Assembly (NCBI GenBank): GCA_947503285.1
Contig: CANNDD010000003.1
Coordinates: forward strand, 372,001 to 436,000
Direction: 5' to 3'
Length of the DNA stretch: 64,000 nt
Origin: an uncultured Croceitalea sp.
GTDB taxonomy: Bacteria > Bacteroidota > Bacteroidia > Flavobacteriales > Flavobacteriaceae
Shown here: piece after piece, positions 7,333-15,514 of the stretch
Numbering within the stretch: the stretch's first letter is position 1
How the letters are laid out: each line of letters begins with the position of its first letter
Notes under the pieces: generated by a model
What the model was told of the DNA's origin: nothing
Database searches by the model: none
The model's input: the letters and a program-made list of their open reading frames with translations, nothing else
Program-made: the position numbers and the translations under genes

Positions 7333-7399
7333 GTATGTTTAGGTTCGAATCCTAGAGAAACACCTTTTAGTTCTTTTAGCTCAATTGGTGAGCAATACA
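7333..7399 (+). ncRNA. tRNA-like module c: circularly permuted
   Basis: Order is 3' half then 5' half: GTAT (anticodon stem 3' strand), T arm TTAGG-TTCGAAT-CCTAG, acceptor 3' strand, a short T-rich linker, acceptor 5' strand GTTCT (7370-7374), TA, D arm GCTC-AATTGGT-GAGC, A, ATAC (7395-7398). GTAT pairs ATAC, and GTTCT pairs AG(A)AAC with one bulge. Weaker than modules d and e but both canonical arms are present. Confidence 0.5.
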
Positions 7400-7986
7400 G
7401 CAAAAGACTTCGAGCATTGTAGCAGCTAGTAGTTGCCTAAACCCATTGCAATATATGGGATGATATAGGTCGCAAGCCTATACCATGCGGTGAACATTCT
7501 AATAGGTCGCCCAGCAAAGGGACACCTATGAACGGTGGGGGAGCCAACCCCTGTAATTGCAAAGCGTGGCCAAAAGCCTCTATGCAAACCAAGTCTAAGT
7601 TGCCGAACAGCTACAATGATTTCTGGCATCGGACAAGTACGAGATTTCCAAAGCAACGGAGAGAACGTGGAAAAATAGGGAAGCCTCGGCCATAATCCTA
7701 TGAAAGTCTGTCCATAAGCGTGGGTATTCTCAGTACGCTTTTTAAAATATTGTTCAAACCAAGCAGAGTCGTGGTTTGAAGAAGTGCTTCGCAATAGCAA
7801 GGAATATTGCGAGGCTAAAAAGTTCATTAAAATAGTTTCCTGCTTTTGCAGGAATAACAATATCAAGCTTGTCTTGTTGGGTGTTTCTGTATAGCACTAT
7901 TGTATGAAGTTTTACTGAGAAGTATAATGTCTTCATGTACAACTTGACTTGAAGGTTTTGATTGTTAGCCAAAAAACAATCACCAC

Positions 7987-8074
7987 TCTATGTGTCGTGG
8001 GTTCGATTCCCACCTTCCCCGCAATTAGTATGAAGAAAAATTGGGGAAGTAGCTCAGTTGGTTAGAGCAATAGA
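7987..8074 (+). ncRNA. tRNA-like module d: circularly permuted, open at the anticodon
   Basis: TCTAT (7987-7991), variable GTGTC, T arm GTGGG-TTCGATT-CCCAC, acceptor 3' strand CTTCCCC (8014-8020), G, CA, a 19-nt linker, acceptor 5' strand GGGGAAG (8043-8049), TA, D arm GCTC-AGTTGGTTA-GAGC, A, ATAGA (8070-8074). Acceptor (7/7) and anticodon stem (5/5) pair perfectly only in permuted order. The folded module is a tRNA whose acceptor end is a closed loop and whose anticodon loop is open, continuing into the flanking RNA. Confidence 0.7.
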
Positions 8075-8081
8075 AGGAAGC

Positions 8082-8158
8082 GCAGGTTCGATTCCTGCAG
8101 AGGTCACCTTTTTTAGATCTCTTAGCTCAGTTGGTAGAGCACCACACTCATAATGTGG
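8082..8158 (+). ncRNA. tRNA-like module e: permuted tRNA-Met(CAU)
   Basis: T arm GCAGG-TTCGATT-CCTGC, acceptor 3' strand AGAGGTC (8099-8105), ACC, linker TTTTTTA, acceptor 5' strand GATCTCT (8116-8122), TA, D arm GCTC-AGTTGGTA-GAGC, A, and a complete anticodon arm CCACA-CTCATAA-TGTGG (anticodon CAU). Acceptor strands pair 7/7. The break is in the variable loop. The 3' half begins only 7 nt after module d ends. Confidence 0.7.
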
Positions 8159-8237
8159 GATATGGACTTGAAAATCCATTCTGAACAAGAAGGTCACTTG
8201 TAAAAAGACCACCGGACGGTCACTCCGTATAATTGAC

Positions 8238-8270
8238 AAAAACCGTAGGTATAGGTCGGTTGGTTTTTCT
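8238..8270 (+). terminator. terminator-like hairpin ending the structured RNA
   Basis: AAAAACC (8238-8244) pairs GGTTTTT (8262-8268), with ACCG/CGGT able to pair inside. The T-rich 3' strand could serve as a terminator. From here to the slipin ATG at 8551 I see only a CCAATA/TATTGG hairpin (about 8363) and GTCCG/CGGAC pairing near 8515-8536, and no clear promoter. Confidence 0.45.
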
Positions 8271-8550
8271 TCGGATGCACCAACAGTCTTGAAACTACTT
8301 TGAAATACTGAATTTTTGACGTGAAAGGCTATTTCTTTTTGAATATCCCTCCCTCGGAAAACCAATAAAAAGTATTGGTAACACGAACGGAAGCATACCT
8401 AAAAACAAATAGTAACGAGCCTCAAAAACCAATATTTCCGTAACGGATAGATGAGTTATAGTTGCGGTTTTTTATAAAAAAATCAATAATAAATGAAAAT
8501 AGTTTAACCCGTTCGTCCGTCAATCGACTGGCGGACACAAATTTTAAGTA

Positions 8551-9651
8551 ATGAAAAGAGTAAGAATCAATGCAGGAAAAGTAGGTTTGGTCTTCAAAAG
8601 AGGTGATTACCAAAGAGTAATTACCCAAGGTACGCATTGGGTAGGCTTTAGAAACATGGTTAAGGTCTATGACCTTACCAAAGCCTTTGTTGCTCCTGTA
8701 GCATTAGAGATCTTGCTACAGGACCAAGGCTTAGAAGCTATGTTGCATTTCATCGAAGTAAAGGACGCCGAATTGGCCTTGGTTTCTGAAAACGGAAACT
8801 TGAAACAAGTCCTTACTGCTGGAAAGTATGCTTTCTGGAAAGGTTTGATCAACTACGAGTTCGTTATAGCGGACTTGAGTAAAATCTATATCACAGAAGC
8901 TATCAGCAAAGCAATGCTGAGCCATCCTCAGTTGCGAGCTTATGTTCGTACTTTGGAAGTTGCGGCTTATGAGAAAGGTGTCCTTTTGGTCGATGATGTT
9001 TATGTCAAAACGCTGGAAAGTGGTACCTACCATTTCTGGAAGAATGACATCTCCATCAAAATGGCTAGAGCGGATATGCGTCAATTGCAATTAGAGATTT
9101 CTGGTCAAGAATTGTTGACTAAAGACAAAGCTGCAATTCGTATCAACTTCTATACACAGTATAAAGTTGTTGATATCGAAAAGGCTTTGCTAGGCAGCAA
9201 AGACAATGAAAAGCAATTGTACATCGCCATGCAGTTGGTATTGCGTGCCTACATTGGCACCTATACCTTGGATGAGCTTTTGGAACGTAAGGAAAGTATT
9301 GCGGAAGCCGTTTTTGCAGATATCAAAACAGCCGCTACCCAATTGGGTGTTGAAGTTTTGAACTGTGGTATCCGTGATGTAATCTTAACTGGGGAAATGA
9401 AAGATATCATGAACCAGGTTCTAGTTGCTCAAAAGAGAGCTCAGGCCAATATCATCACACGACGTGAAGAAACCGCTTCTACCAGAAGTTTGCTGAACAC
9501 CGCTAAACTTATGGAAGAAAACGAAATGCTCTTCAAGTTGAAAGAGATGGAATATGTTGAAAAGATCGCCGAGAAAATCGGCGAGATCACGGTCTCTGGT
9601 AACGGAGGTGTGGTTGGACAATTGAAGGAGATTTTCTCCGTCAATAAGTAG
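8551..9651 (+). CDS. slipin-family SPFH/Band 7 protein
   Basis: 366 residues. The N-terminal half holds a double beta-barrel-like, repeated segment (GKVGLVFKRGDYQRV... and KGVLLVDDVYVKTLESGTYHFWK), then an SPFH domain (about 170-290) with the slipin signature GVEVLNCGIRDV and a C-terminal helical segment (about 300-350). There is no obvious transmembrane helix, unlike classical stomatins. Slipins occur in many bacterial RNA-repair (RtcB) neighbourhoods, but their biochemical role there is not settled. It is the last gene of the RNA cassette, on the same strand as rtcB, about 280 bp after the structured RNA, and is followed by a terminator. Confidence 0.85.
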   Translation: MKRVRINAGKVGLVFKRGDYQRVITQGTHWVGFRNMVKVYDLTKAFVAPVALEILLQDQGLEAMLHFIEVKDAELALVSENGNLKQVLTAGKYAFWKGLINYEFVIADLSKIYITEAISKAMLSHPQLRAYVRTLEVAAYEKGVLLVDDVYVKTLESGTYHFWKNDISIKMARADMRQLQLEISGQELLTKDKAAIRINFYTQYKVVDIEKALLGSKDNEKQLYIAMQLVLRAYIGTYTLDELLERKESIAEAVFADIKTAATQLGVEVLNCGIRDVILTGEMKDIMNQVLVAQKRAQANIITRREETASTRSLLNTAKLMEENEMLFKLKEMEYVEKIAEKIGEITVSGNGGVVGQLKEIFSVNK

Positions 9652-9668
9652 GTTGGTTAGAATGCGTC

Positions 9669-9690
9669 AATGCGAATTGTCGCATTTTTT
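9669..9690 (+). terminator. intrinsic terminator after slipin
   Basis: AATGCGA-ATTG-TCGCATT, 7 bp with a 4-nt loop, followed directly by T residues, 18 bp after the slipin stop. It separates the cassette from the convergent minus-strand operon. Confidence 0.75.
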
Positions 9691-9722
9691 ATGATATTAC
9701 GAATTCGCCAAGGACAGATAAT

Positions 9723-11231
9723 CTATTCAATTTTGGTTGTGTTATCCCCTAAAAAACTATTGTAAAACAGCATAGATGCCACGGCTGACTCGGGCTCCCA
9801 ATCCGTTGGATTTAAGGCAATTTTTCTTAAATGTAAGTAGTCTTCGGCGATACAATTATAGTTTTCTTTTTCTCCCTTCATAAGGCTCCTATCAAACTCA
9901 CTAATATGAGGAATGTCTTGTTTGGTAGCGTTTAAAAATTTTGTCAAAACATCATAGAGTGCAATATCTTCTTTTAATCTACACATAAACATAAATTCTG
10001 GGTTCCCAATTTCTGTGCTAATACCCCATCCCAATAATTTAATTTCTGATATCGCATTTCTTTTTATTCCCGCTTCATTTTTTAATTCCGTCAAAATTGC
10101 TGATTTTATATTAGGCCGACCATCTTTAAAAACATGTTTTGAATCGTATGCGTGAAGTTGAGTGCCTACAGCAAGTTGAATTTTTCCTTCATTCGTTTCA
10201 ACATTTTTTTTAGATCTGTAGCAATAATACGTTTTGTTATTAGTATCACACACAAGAATTGTAAATCCTAAATTGTTTGAAAAGTTCGATTTGTTAAGTT
10301 CAAAATTGTATTCCTCTTGATTTAGATGAAGTAGTCTACTAATTTTTTCATCTTTTCTTGCGGCAAGATTGGTGCCCCTAAAATGAAACCACGTGGAATT
10401 GCAAAACCATAACCTAAGGTTTTCCCTGCTATCTTGAATATCAATAACTTTGAATGAAGGTCTTTCTTCGTTGAACTCTGCATTGGATTTAGAAATACGT
10501 TTTGGAAGATATTTGTTATATGCTTCCAATAGTTCACCAGCCGGTTTAAAATGAAGTTTTTGGTCAAAACTGCAGCCGTTCATCTCATGAACGGGACAAG
10601 GACATTTGCTAAATTCTGTTTTTATTTCAGAAATACCACAAGACTCTGCATATACTTTAAAGTTGAAATCCTTAGTTGATAATTTCTTATACTCAACAGA
10701 TGTATCAATGCTTTGTATTGAATTTAAATATTCTCGAAATTTAAATTCCAATTTGTCATTCTCTTGACTTACAAAAACTCCGTTCTTTACACCGTTAAAC
10801 TTTGGTAGACGTGTATGTCTTCTTTTGACCATGGATTTGAATTCTTCAAGCTTTTTACGATTTTCTTTTTCTTCTTTATGGCTATTGTACTTTATATGTT
10901 TCTCATCTTTCCAAAGGATTCTAATTATTTTATTCAAGTCTGGTACTCCTAAATGGGTAAATAAAAACTCTTCGTATTCTAGTTGGGTGAACGATTTTCC
11001 AGATCTTGGTTCAATGCTGCCATATGTATTTCCCATTATTAAAATCAATACGTCAGATTTCCTAACCTCTTCCAAGCACTTATCAATGGGATATCCTTCA
11101 TCGAAATCACGTTTGGCGATATATTGCAAGTCAGAATTTTGCTTAATCAAATCAATCAAATGATTTCTTTCGGGCTCTAAATCCCTAATTGTAGAGGATA
11201 CAAATACTTTTACTTTTTTCATTTTATCCAT
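9723..11231 (-). CDS. DUF4062 protein with NUDIX-like C-terminal half
   Basis: 502 residues. Residues about 6-110 (VFVSSTIRDLEPERNHL, DVLILIMGNTYGS, FTQLEYEEF) are a DUF4062 domain, a TIR/nucleoside-deoxyribosyltransferase-like alpha/beta fold found at the N terminus of NTPases and NAD-related or defence proteins. The C-terminal half (about 300-490) has a segment AILTELKNEAGI that resembles the NUDIX box REUXEEXGU with several positions changed, so catalysis is doubtful. A cysteine cluster near 200-225 (CPCPVHEMNGC) may bind metal. It is the last gene of the SPFH and NAD-kinase-like operon, 53 bp after the preceding stop. The NUDIX-like reading is mine. Confidence 0.65.
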   Translation of the reverse strand: MDKMKKVKVFVSSTIRDLEPERNHLIDLIKQNSDLQYIAKRDFDEGYPIDKCLEEVRKSDVLILIMGNTYGSIEPRSGKSFTQLEYEEFLFTHLGVPDLNKIIRILWKDEKHIKYNSHKEEKENRKKLEEFKSMVKRRHTRLPKFNGVKNGVFVSQENDKLEFKFREYLNSIQSIDTSVEYKKLSTKDFNFKVYAESCGISEIKTEFSKCPCPVHEMNGCSFDQKLHFKPAGELLEAYNKYLPKRISKSNAEFNEERPSFKVIDIQDSRENLRLWFCNSTWFHFRGTNLAARKDEKISRLLHLNQEEYNFELNKSNFSNNLGFTILVCDTNNKTYYCYRSKKNVETNEGKIQLAVGTQLHAYDSKHVFKDGRPNIKSAILTELKNEAGIKRNAISEIKLLGWGISTEIGNPEFMFMCRLKEDIALYDVLTKFLNATKQDIPHISEFDRSLMKGEKENYNCIAEDYLHLRKIALNPTDWEPESAVASMLFYNSFLGDNTTKIE

Positions 11232-11284
11232 TTTGTTTTACATGCTTTTTTAAAATACCTTTTGCTGTAAAGCATCTTATAAAA

Positions 11285-12208
11285 CTACACTATCAAATTT
11301 GCCTTTTCTTTAGCGACCCCTATTTCTAAAGTACTCCCCGAATTAAAATTCAAAAAATCAGATTCAATTCCATCACTAAAAACCACTCCTTTGGTGGGCA
11401 TTTTAGACTCGATTTTTAAAGTCTTACTTCTTGTAATAGTTCCATAACCTAAGCCTATTTGCGACATTTTACTGAGAAAAGGCTCACGAATCACAAATAA
11501 TAACTTGTCATCTTCCCAATCCAAGCCAGAATCAAAATCTCTTTTCTGATTATAAAAGTAGTTGTTAATGTTATTGGTCATATTAAACACCGAACTGATC
11601 CATCCAGTTGAGCCAGCTCCTGTTGACACTAAAACACCGCTGGAAGATTGGTTTTCTCTTTTTCCTCCAAATTCAAGACTATATCGTGAAGATATATGCG
11701 AAGCAGCGCCAATATAAAAGTCGTTAAATGCTAAAAGAGATTGTCCGTTATTCATTGTTGCCTTTGCCATGGTTACCATTTTCGATGTATGATTTCCAAG
11801 AACAAAACTTTTTATTGCCGTTAGAAAAGTCTCTGGGCTATGAGGTAATAAAACACCATCATGACGTTCTGCATCTGGGTTAACGGCTACTATTGGTAAG
11901 CCGTTTACATACTTGGCTGTATTGGCAACCAATCCGTCTTGTCCTATAACCACAATTAAATCTCCTTCGGCAAACATATAGGTGGGTAAAAAAGAACGAA
12001 ACAATACTTTATGCTTAAATGATGTAGAAATTGCTTTTTCAACTTGACTCAACGAGTTGTAAAAAGTATCATGTTCCTTTTCGTAGAACCCGAAGTCTTC
12101 CCCTGAAAGTTCTAAATAAAACTTGGCTTGAGCTTTTGAATTGAAACGCTCGATGAGCTGCTCAAGCCTCGTTTTATCTCTAATGACTATTACCTTATCT
12201 AGTTCCAT
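11285..12208 (-). CDS. NAD kinase-family protein
   Basis: 307 residues, the usual length for NAD kinase. Signatures are present in order: the nucleotide-binding GGDG appears as G-Q-D-G (about residues 88-91), then NPDAERHDGVLL, the STGAGSTGW segment corresponding to STPTGSTAY (about 190-200), and a C-terminal SDG...SGSTLEIG. The changed first motif and the setting in an ADP-ribose island suggest either a specialised NAD kinase or a relative acting on another nucleotide. It starts 1 nt after the SPFH stop, so the two are translationally coupled. A housekeeping NAD kinase would normally sit elsewhere. Confidence 0.75.
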   Translation of the reverse strand: MELDKVIVIRDKTRLEQLIERFNSKAQAKFYLELSGEDFGFYEKEHDTFYNSLSQVEKAISTSFKHKVLFRSFLPTYMFAEGDLIVVIGQDGLVANTAKYVNGLPIVAVNPDAERHDGVLLPHSPETFLTAIKSFVLGNHTSKMVTMAKATMNNGQSLLAFNDFYIGAASHISSRYSLEFGGKRENQSSSGVLVSTGAGSTGWISSVFNMTNNINNYFYNQKRDFDSGLDWEDDKLLFVIREPFLSKMSQIGLGYGTITRSKTLKIESKMPTKGVVFSDGIESDFLNFNSGSTLEIGVAKEKANLIV

Positions 12209-12209
12209 C

Positions 12210-13226
12210 TTACTTGGTCTTGGTGCTCATTATTGATTCCAACAATTCTGGGGAAATATTGAGATTTCCTATTTTATCGGCATTCTCAGCCAATTCTCTA
12301 AAGGCAAGTGCAATATGGTTTCTCGGGTCAATACCTTTTGAATTTATAGCCATGAGTGTTTTCCAATCCAATTCTTTATACGGACGAAGATTGGCATGTA
12401 AAACATATTCTTTAACATCAGCTTCTTTCTTCTCGTTTTCCACCTTTATTTCGATTAACTTCTGTTTACTATCTTCAAGTGAAATGTTGGAAGCCATATC
12501 CATTTCTTTAAGCTTCTGCTCATTTTCTTGTTTCACCACTTCCGTTTCCATTTGCTTTTCAGCAATCTGTTTTTGTTTCTCCTCAATAGCAATTTCGGTA
12601 TTCAATTCGGTTTCCTTAATAATACGCTCTTGCTCCACAGCAAAATTTCTTCGTTCATAAATGGCTTGATCTGCTTCTTTTTGAAGAGACTCTCGCATTT
12701 GGGCTTCCAATGCTCTAGCCATCTCGGGATTAGGTGTTACCCCTAAAACATTCACACTAAGGATTTCAAGTCCGAGCATATTCACAGTTTTAGAATTTTG
12801 AACACTGTCCATAATCTGTGTTTCTATCTGCTGTAATTGACGCAGTGCTTCTTTCAAGCTTAATTTTTGTATAACTCCAGCACTTGCGGTTTGGGCCTCA
12901 TTGATGATGCGCTGTTGAATTTTCTCATTGTCATCTTTAATATAGTATCCTTTACTATCAACGGTGAAGTCAAGAACCTCGGCCAATTGTTTTGGGTCTT
13001 TTACCTTATAGGTTATCTGCCCTTGGATGGAAACTTCTTGATAGTCCTTGGTAGTCTCCTTAAAAATGAACTGAAAGTCTTTACTTTCCATAGGAATGGA
13101 AACTATGGAGGAGTTTGGGGCAAAATAAAAGAAAGAAAGTCCTCTCCCTTCTTTTTTTGTTTTTCCATTTTTAAAATGGATAACATAATTCATTGAATCG
13201 AATTTGATATAATTTATTCCGAACAT
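12210..13226 (-). CDS. SPFH/Band 7 domain protein
   Basis: 338 residues. Residues about 20-180 form an SPFH domain (VSIQGQITYKVKDPKQLAEVL; LGLEILSVNVLGVTPNPEMARALEA). It is followed by a long charged coiled coil (about 180-270, repeats of EKQKQIAEKQ type) and a short C-terminal domain. No signal peptide or membrane helix is obvious. It is the first gene of an operon with the NAD-kinase-like and DUF4062 genes and is preceded by a promoter carrying two copies of the putative NUDIX-regulator box. This is the second SPFH protein of the island, only distantly similar to the slipin at 8551. Confidence 0.85.
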   Translation of the reverse strand: MFGINYIKFDSMNYVIHFKNGKTKKEGRGLSFFYFAPNSSIVSIPMESKDFQFIFKETTKDYQEVSIQGQITYKVKDPKQLAEVLDFTVDSKGYYIKDDNEKIQQRIINEAQTASAGVIQKLSLKEALRQLQQIETQIMDSVQNSKTVNMLGLEILSVNVLGVTPNPEMARALEAQMRESLQKEADQAIYERRNFAVEQERIIKETELNTEIAIEEKQKQIAEKQMETEVVKQENEQKLKEMDMASNISLEDSKQKLIEIKVENEKKEADVKEYVLHANLRPYKELDWKTLMAINSKGIDPRNHIALAFRELAENADKIGNLNISPELLESIMSTKTK

Positions 13227-13247
13227 AACAACTGGTTTTAGAATTAA

Positions 13248-13321
13248 TTTGTGTATTTATTACGCAAATATAAAATGTATTTTTGAACCTCACAAGATAT
13301 TTTGTGTTCTTTTTACGCAAA
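13248..13321 (-). promoter_or_regulatory. promoter with two NUDIX-regulator boxes (SPFH operon)
   Basis: On the minus strand TTG (13295-13293), 20 nt, then TATATTTG (13272-13265): a textbook Bacteroidota promoter. Box 1 (13248-13268, TTTGYGTA-N5-TACRCAAA type) overlaps the -7 element and start site; box 2 (13301-13321, one mismatch) lies just upstream of -33. Centres are 53 bp apart, five helical turns, which would suit co-operative binding or looping by a dimeric repressor. Confidence 0.7.
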
Positions 13322-13347
13322 TTAAATTTATGTGGAATAAGCTATTA

Positions 13348-14022
13348 TCAGATTTCGAAAATAATACCCTCTTTTTTTAACTGGAAATAACGTTTTTTGT
13401 TGAAGCTAAAAAGGCTTGCAGGCCTTCCGGGGCCCACGGAAACCTTCTCGTCCAACTCGTCCAAAACTTTAAGACTGTTGATTTTCTTTTTGAAATTCCT
13501 TCTATCAATTTCACGGTTCAAAAGCGTGGTATACAGTTTTTCCAAATCGGAAAAAGGAAACTTTTTGCCGAGTAATTCAAAACCAATAGGCTCATAAGTA
13601 ATCTTTCCTTTTAGTCTTTCAATGGCGATTTTTAGAATTTTTTTGTGGTCAAATGCCAATTTCGGCAACTTTTTAATATCGAACCATTCAGCCATTTCTG
13701 CGTCAGTAGAAGCTTGTAATTTAAAAGTATTTGGTTTCACCAATCCAAAATAGGCTATGGAGACTACCCTACCCCTAGGATCTCTATCTAAATCTCCAAA
13801 AGTGTATAATTGTTCAAGGTAATTTATCTTAACACCTGTCTCTTCGGATAGTTCTCTTTGTACCGCATCCTCCAAATTCTCATTTTCCAATACGAAACCT
13901 CCCGGTATAGCCCATTCATCTTTAAAAGGCTCGTATTTACGTTTGACCAATAGTACCGAAATGTTTCCAGATTCATATCCAAATACCACTGCATCTACGG
14001 TCAGGTTAATCTTGTTTTTCAT
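13348..14022 (-). CDS. NUDIX hydrolase with C-terminal HTH, NrtR-type regulator
   Basis: 224 residues. The N-terminal NUDIX domain carries an intact catalytic box at about 42-64 (G-x5-E-x7-R-E-L-x-E-E-T-G-V). A C-terminal winged-helix region (about 150-220) matches the architecture of NrtR, the ADP-ribose-responsive repressor of NAD metabolism. Because the box is intact the protein may also hydrolyse ADP-ribose or a related nucleotide. It overlaps the upstream ADP-ribosylglycohydrolase gene by 4 bp (ATGA). The palindrome found at both promoters of this island is its likely operator. Box binding and effector are inference. Confidence 0.85.
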   Translation of the reverse strand: MKNKINLTVDAVVFGYESGNISVLLVKRKYEPFKDEWAIPGGFVLENENLEDAVQRELSEETGVKINYLEQLYTFGDLDRDPRGRVVSIAYFGLVKPNTFKLQASTDAEMAEWFDIKKLPKLAFDHKKILKIAIERLKGKITYEPIGFELLGKKFPFSDLEKLYTTLLNREIDRRNFKKKINSLKVLDELDEKVSVGPGRPASLFSFNKKRYFQLKKEGIIFEI

Positions 14023-14987
14023 ATTGTGCTATATTTTTTTTCTAGCTTCTTGCAAAGTTCCTTTATGTCGTCTAATCTAGATAAACCATCATACCAGTTC
14101 TTCGGGAATGCATCTGAGCCATAAAATACACCTGCCAACCCTCCTACTATGGCAGCAGTTGTATCTGTATCGTCGCCTAGATTGACTGCTTTCAGTATGG
14201 TTTCTTTATAGGTGTCGCATTTTAGAAAACACCAAAAAGATGCCTCCAAACTATGGATTACATATCCACTTGATTGGATTTCACTCCTCGATAAGAGCTG
14301 AATATCATTTTTAATAATCCTGTCGAAAATTTCAACTTCCCTCTCTGCTATTTCTCTTATTACGAAGAATTTGGTTATCCGTTCTCTGGTATTTTGATAC
14401 GCTATTTGTTTTTCCCTGCCATTCATCAATTCATCAATCATGAGCAAATAGATTAGACAGGATATTGCAGATCTGATATGACCATGTGTCAATGCCGATA
14501 CTTCCCATATGAAATTAAACTCTCCTTCTATTGACTTATCTTTCAAAACATAATAGAGTGGAAGAATTCTCATAAGCGACCCATTTCCATTGGTATATTC
14601 ATCAGCTTCATACCTTAGGAACTTTAAGCTGTCAAAGTCTTTTTCGTTCAAGATTTTCTGTAGCAAGTCTATTGACCTAGTGGTTTGAATTCCGATATCA
14701 AAAACCTGTCCGTGTGGCGTCCAAATTAAACCGCTCTTCCATAAAATGAAATTGTTAGCAATTTTTTGCAGACTAAAGTCTTCCAATAGGGTTTCGGCCA
14801 GACAGAAAGTGAGTGAACTGTCATCGGACCATGTTCCGGGTGGCTGATAATGGGTTCCATATCCTTGGATATCAATTACAGGCGAAGCATCAAGTTCTTC
14901 TCTTGACTTGAATTCAACAGGCACACCAATCGCGTCACCAATTGCAAGTCCTAGAATACCGTCAGCAATTTTCTTATTCTTTTCCAA
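14019..14987 (-). CDS. ADP-ribosylglycohydrolase (DraG family)
   Basis: 322 residues. Hydrolyses ADP-ribose from modified targets; enzymes of this family use a di-Mg2+ centre. Metal-binding motifs are visible: [14 protein letters not shown] at about 13-26, the GTWSDDSS motif at about 51-58, and [16 protein letters not shown] at about 273-288. All are canonical, so the enzyme should be active. It overlaps the macro-domain gene by 14 bp and the NUDIX gene by 4 bp, forming a tight operon of three ADP-ribose-handling proteins. No ADP-ribosyltransferase is visible nearby, so the modified substrate is unknown. Confidence 0.92.
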   Translation of the reverse strand: MEKNKKIADGILGLAIGDAIGVPVEFKSREELDASPVIDIQGYGTHYQPPGTWSDDSSLTFCLAETLLEDFSLQKIANNFILWKSGLIWTPHGQVFDIGIQTTRSIDLLQKILNEKDFDSLKFLRYEADEYTNGNGSLMRILPLYYVLKDKSIEGEFNFIWEVSALTHGHIRSAISCLIYLLMIDELMNGREKQIAYQNTRERITKFFVIREIAEREVEIFDRIIKNDIQLLSRSEIQSSGYVIHSLEASFWCFLKCDTYKETILKAVNLGDDTDTTAAIVGGLAGVFYGSDAFPKNWYDGLSRLDDIKELCKKLEKKYSTI

Positions 14988-15495
14988 GTTCCTTTAGATA
15001 AATTTTATGGTTCTCATCATCAAAACAGACAAATGCAATCTTTTCTATATCAGATTGAAAGGAACGAACAGTCTCGATAGCTATTTTAGCTGCTCTTTCT
15101 TTTGGATGCTTGTAGATACCTGTGCTTATATTCGGAAAAGCAATGGATTTCAGATTGTATTCTTTAGCGATGCTCAAGCAATTGACATAACAATTCTTAA
15201 GTTTTTCCGCTTCGTTGGATTTTCCATTGTTCCATCTTGGCCCAACCGTATGAATTACATGTCTTGCGTTCAGATTACCAGCGGAAGTTATTACAGCTTC
15301 ACCAACTTTACATCCTCCTTGTCTATTTCTAATTTTAATACAATCCTCCAAAATTTGTTTTCCCCCAGCCCTATGAATTGCCCCATCAACACCTCCACCA
15401 CCAAGCAAAGAAGTGTTTGCCGCATTCACGATGGCATCTATCTCAAGCTTTGTGATATCACCTTTGACTAATTCAATTTTGGTTTGAGGATTCAC
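14974..15495 (-). CDS. macro-domain protein (ADP-ribose binding / deacylase)
   Basis: A single macro domain: [30 protein letters not shown] contains the ADP-ribose-binding Asn-Ala-Ala-Asn and GGGGVDGAI loops, and GPRWNNG and STGIYKHP complete the pocket. Relatives remove mono-ADP-ribose or O-acetyl-ADP-ribose. The longest frame starts at ATG 15534, but that codon lies inside the -7 element TATATTTG (15539-15532), so it cannot be in the mRNA. I therefore prefer GTG at 15495, which gives about 173 residues and begins eight residues before the conserved beta strand. First gene of the macro, DraG and NUDIX-HTH operon. Confidence 0.85.
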   Translation of the reverse strand: MNPQTKIELVKGDITKLEIDAIVNAANTSLLGGGGVDGAIHRAGGKQILEDCIKIRNRQGGCKVGEAVITSAGNLNARHVIHTVGPRWNNGKSNEAEKLKNCYVNCLSIAKEYNLKSIAFPNISTGIYKHPKERAAKIAIETVRSFQSDIEKIAFVCFDDENHKIYLKELGKE

Positions 15496-15514
15496 TAAAT
15501 TAGGTTCTAATTTA

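Larger units (their letters stand above)
6657..8270 (+). ncRNA. large structured RNA with embedded tRNA-like modules
   Basis: About 1.6 kb from the WYL-box promoter to a terminator-like hairpin has no credible reading frame but is dense in strong hairpins. Examples are CTTG-GTAA-CAAG (about 6968) and GTGTC-GGGA-GACAT (about 7249), both with GNRA loops; AGAAGAAGG pairing CCTTCTTCT across about 40 nt (7266-7324); a 9-bp hairpin ending TTCAAACCA/TGGTTTGAA (7752-7779); and TTCCTGC-TTTT-GCAGGAA (7837-7854). Four tRNA-like modules (6668, 7333, 7987, 8082) punctuate it. It may be one transcript or several processed pieces. GOLLD- and Y-RNA-like RNAs are also large and tRNA-associated, but I cannot assign a family. 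Confidence 0.6.

Noticed and set aside
8116-8205. Module e as a normal-order tRNA using AAGGTC near 8193 as acceptor 3' strand
   Set aside because: That strand pairs less well, no T loop of TTCRANN type precedes it and extra bases intervene; the permuted order gives 7/7 pairing and a canonical T arm.
5150-8365. Several minus-strand open frames of 60-146 codons across the tRNA array and the structured RNA
   Set aside because: They run antisense to tRNA genes and hairpins, have low-complexity or odd composition, and no family motif or ribosome binding site. They are by-products of the tRNA sequences.
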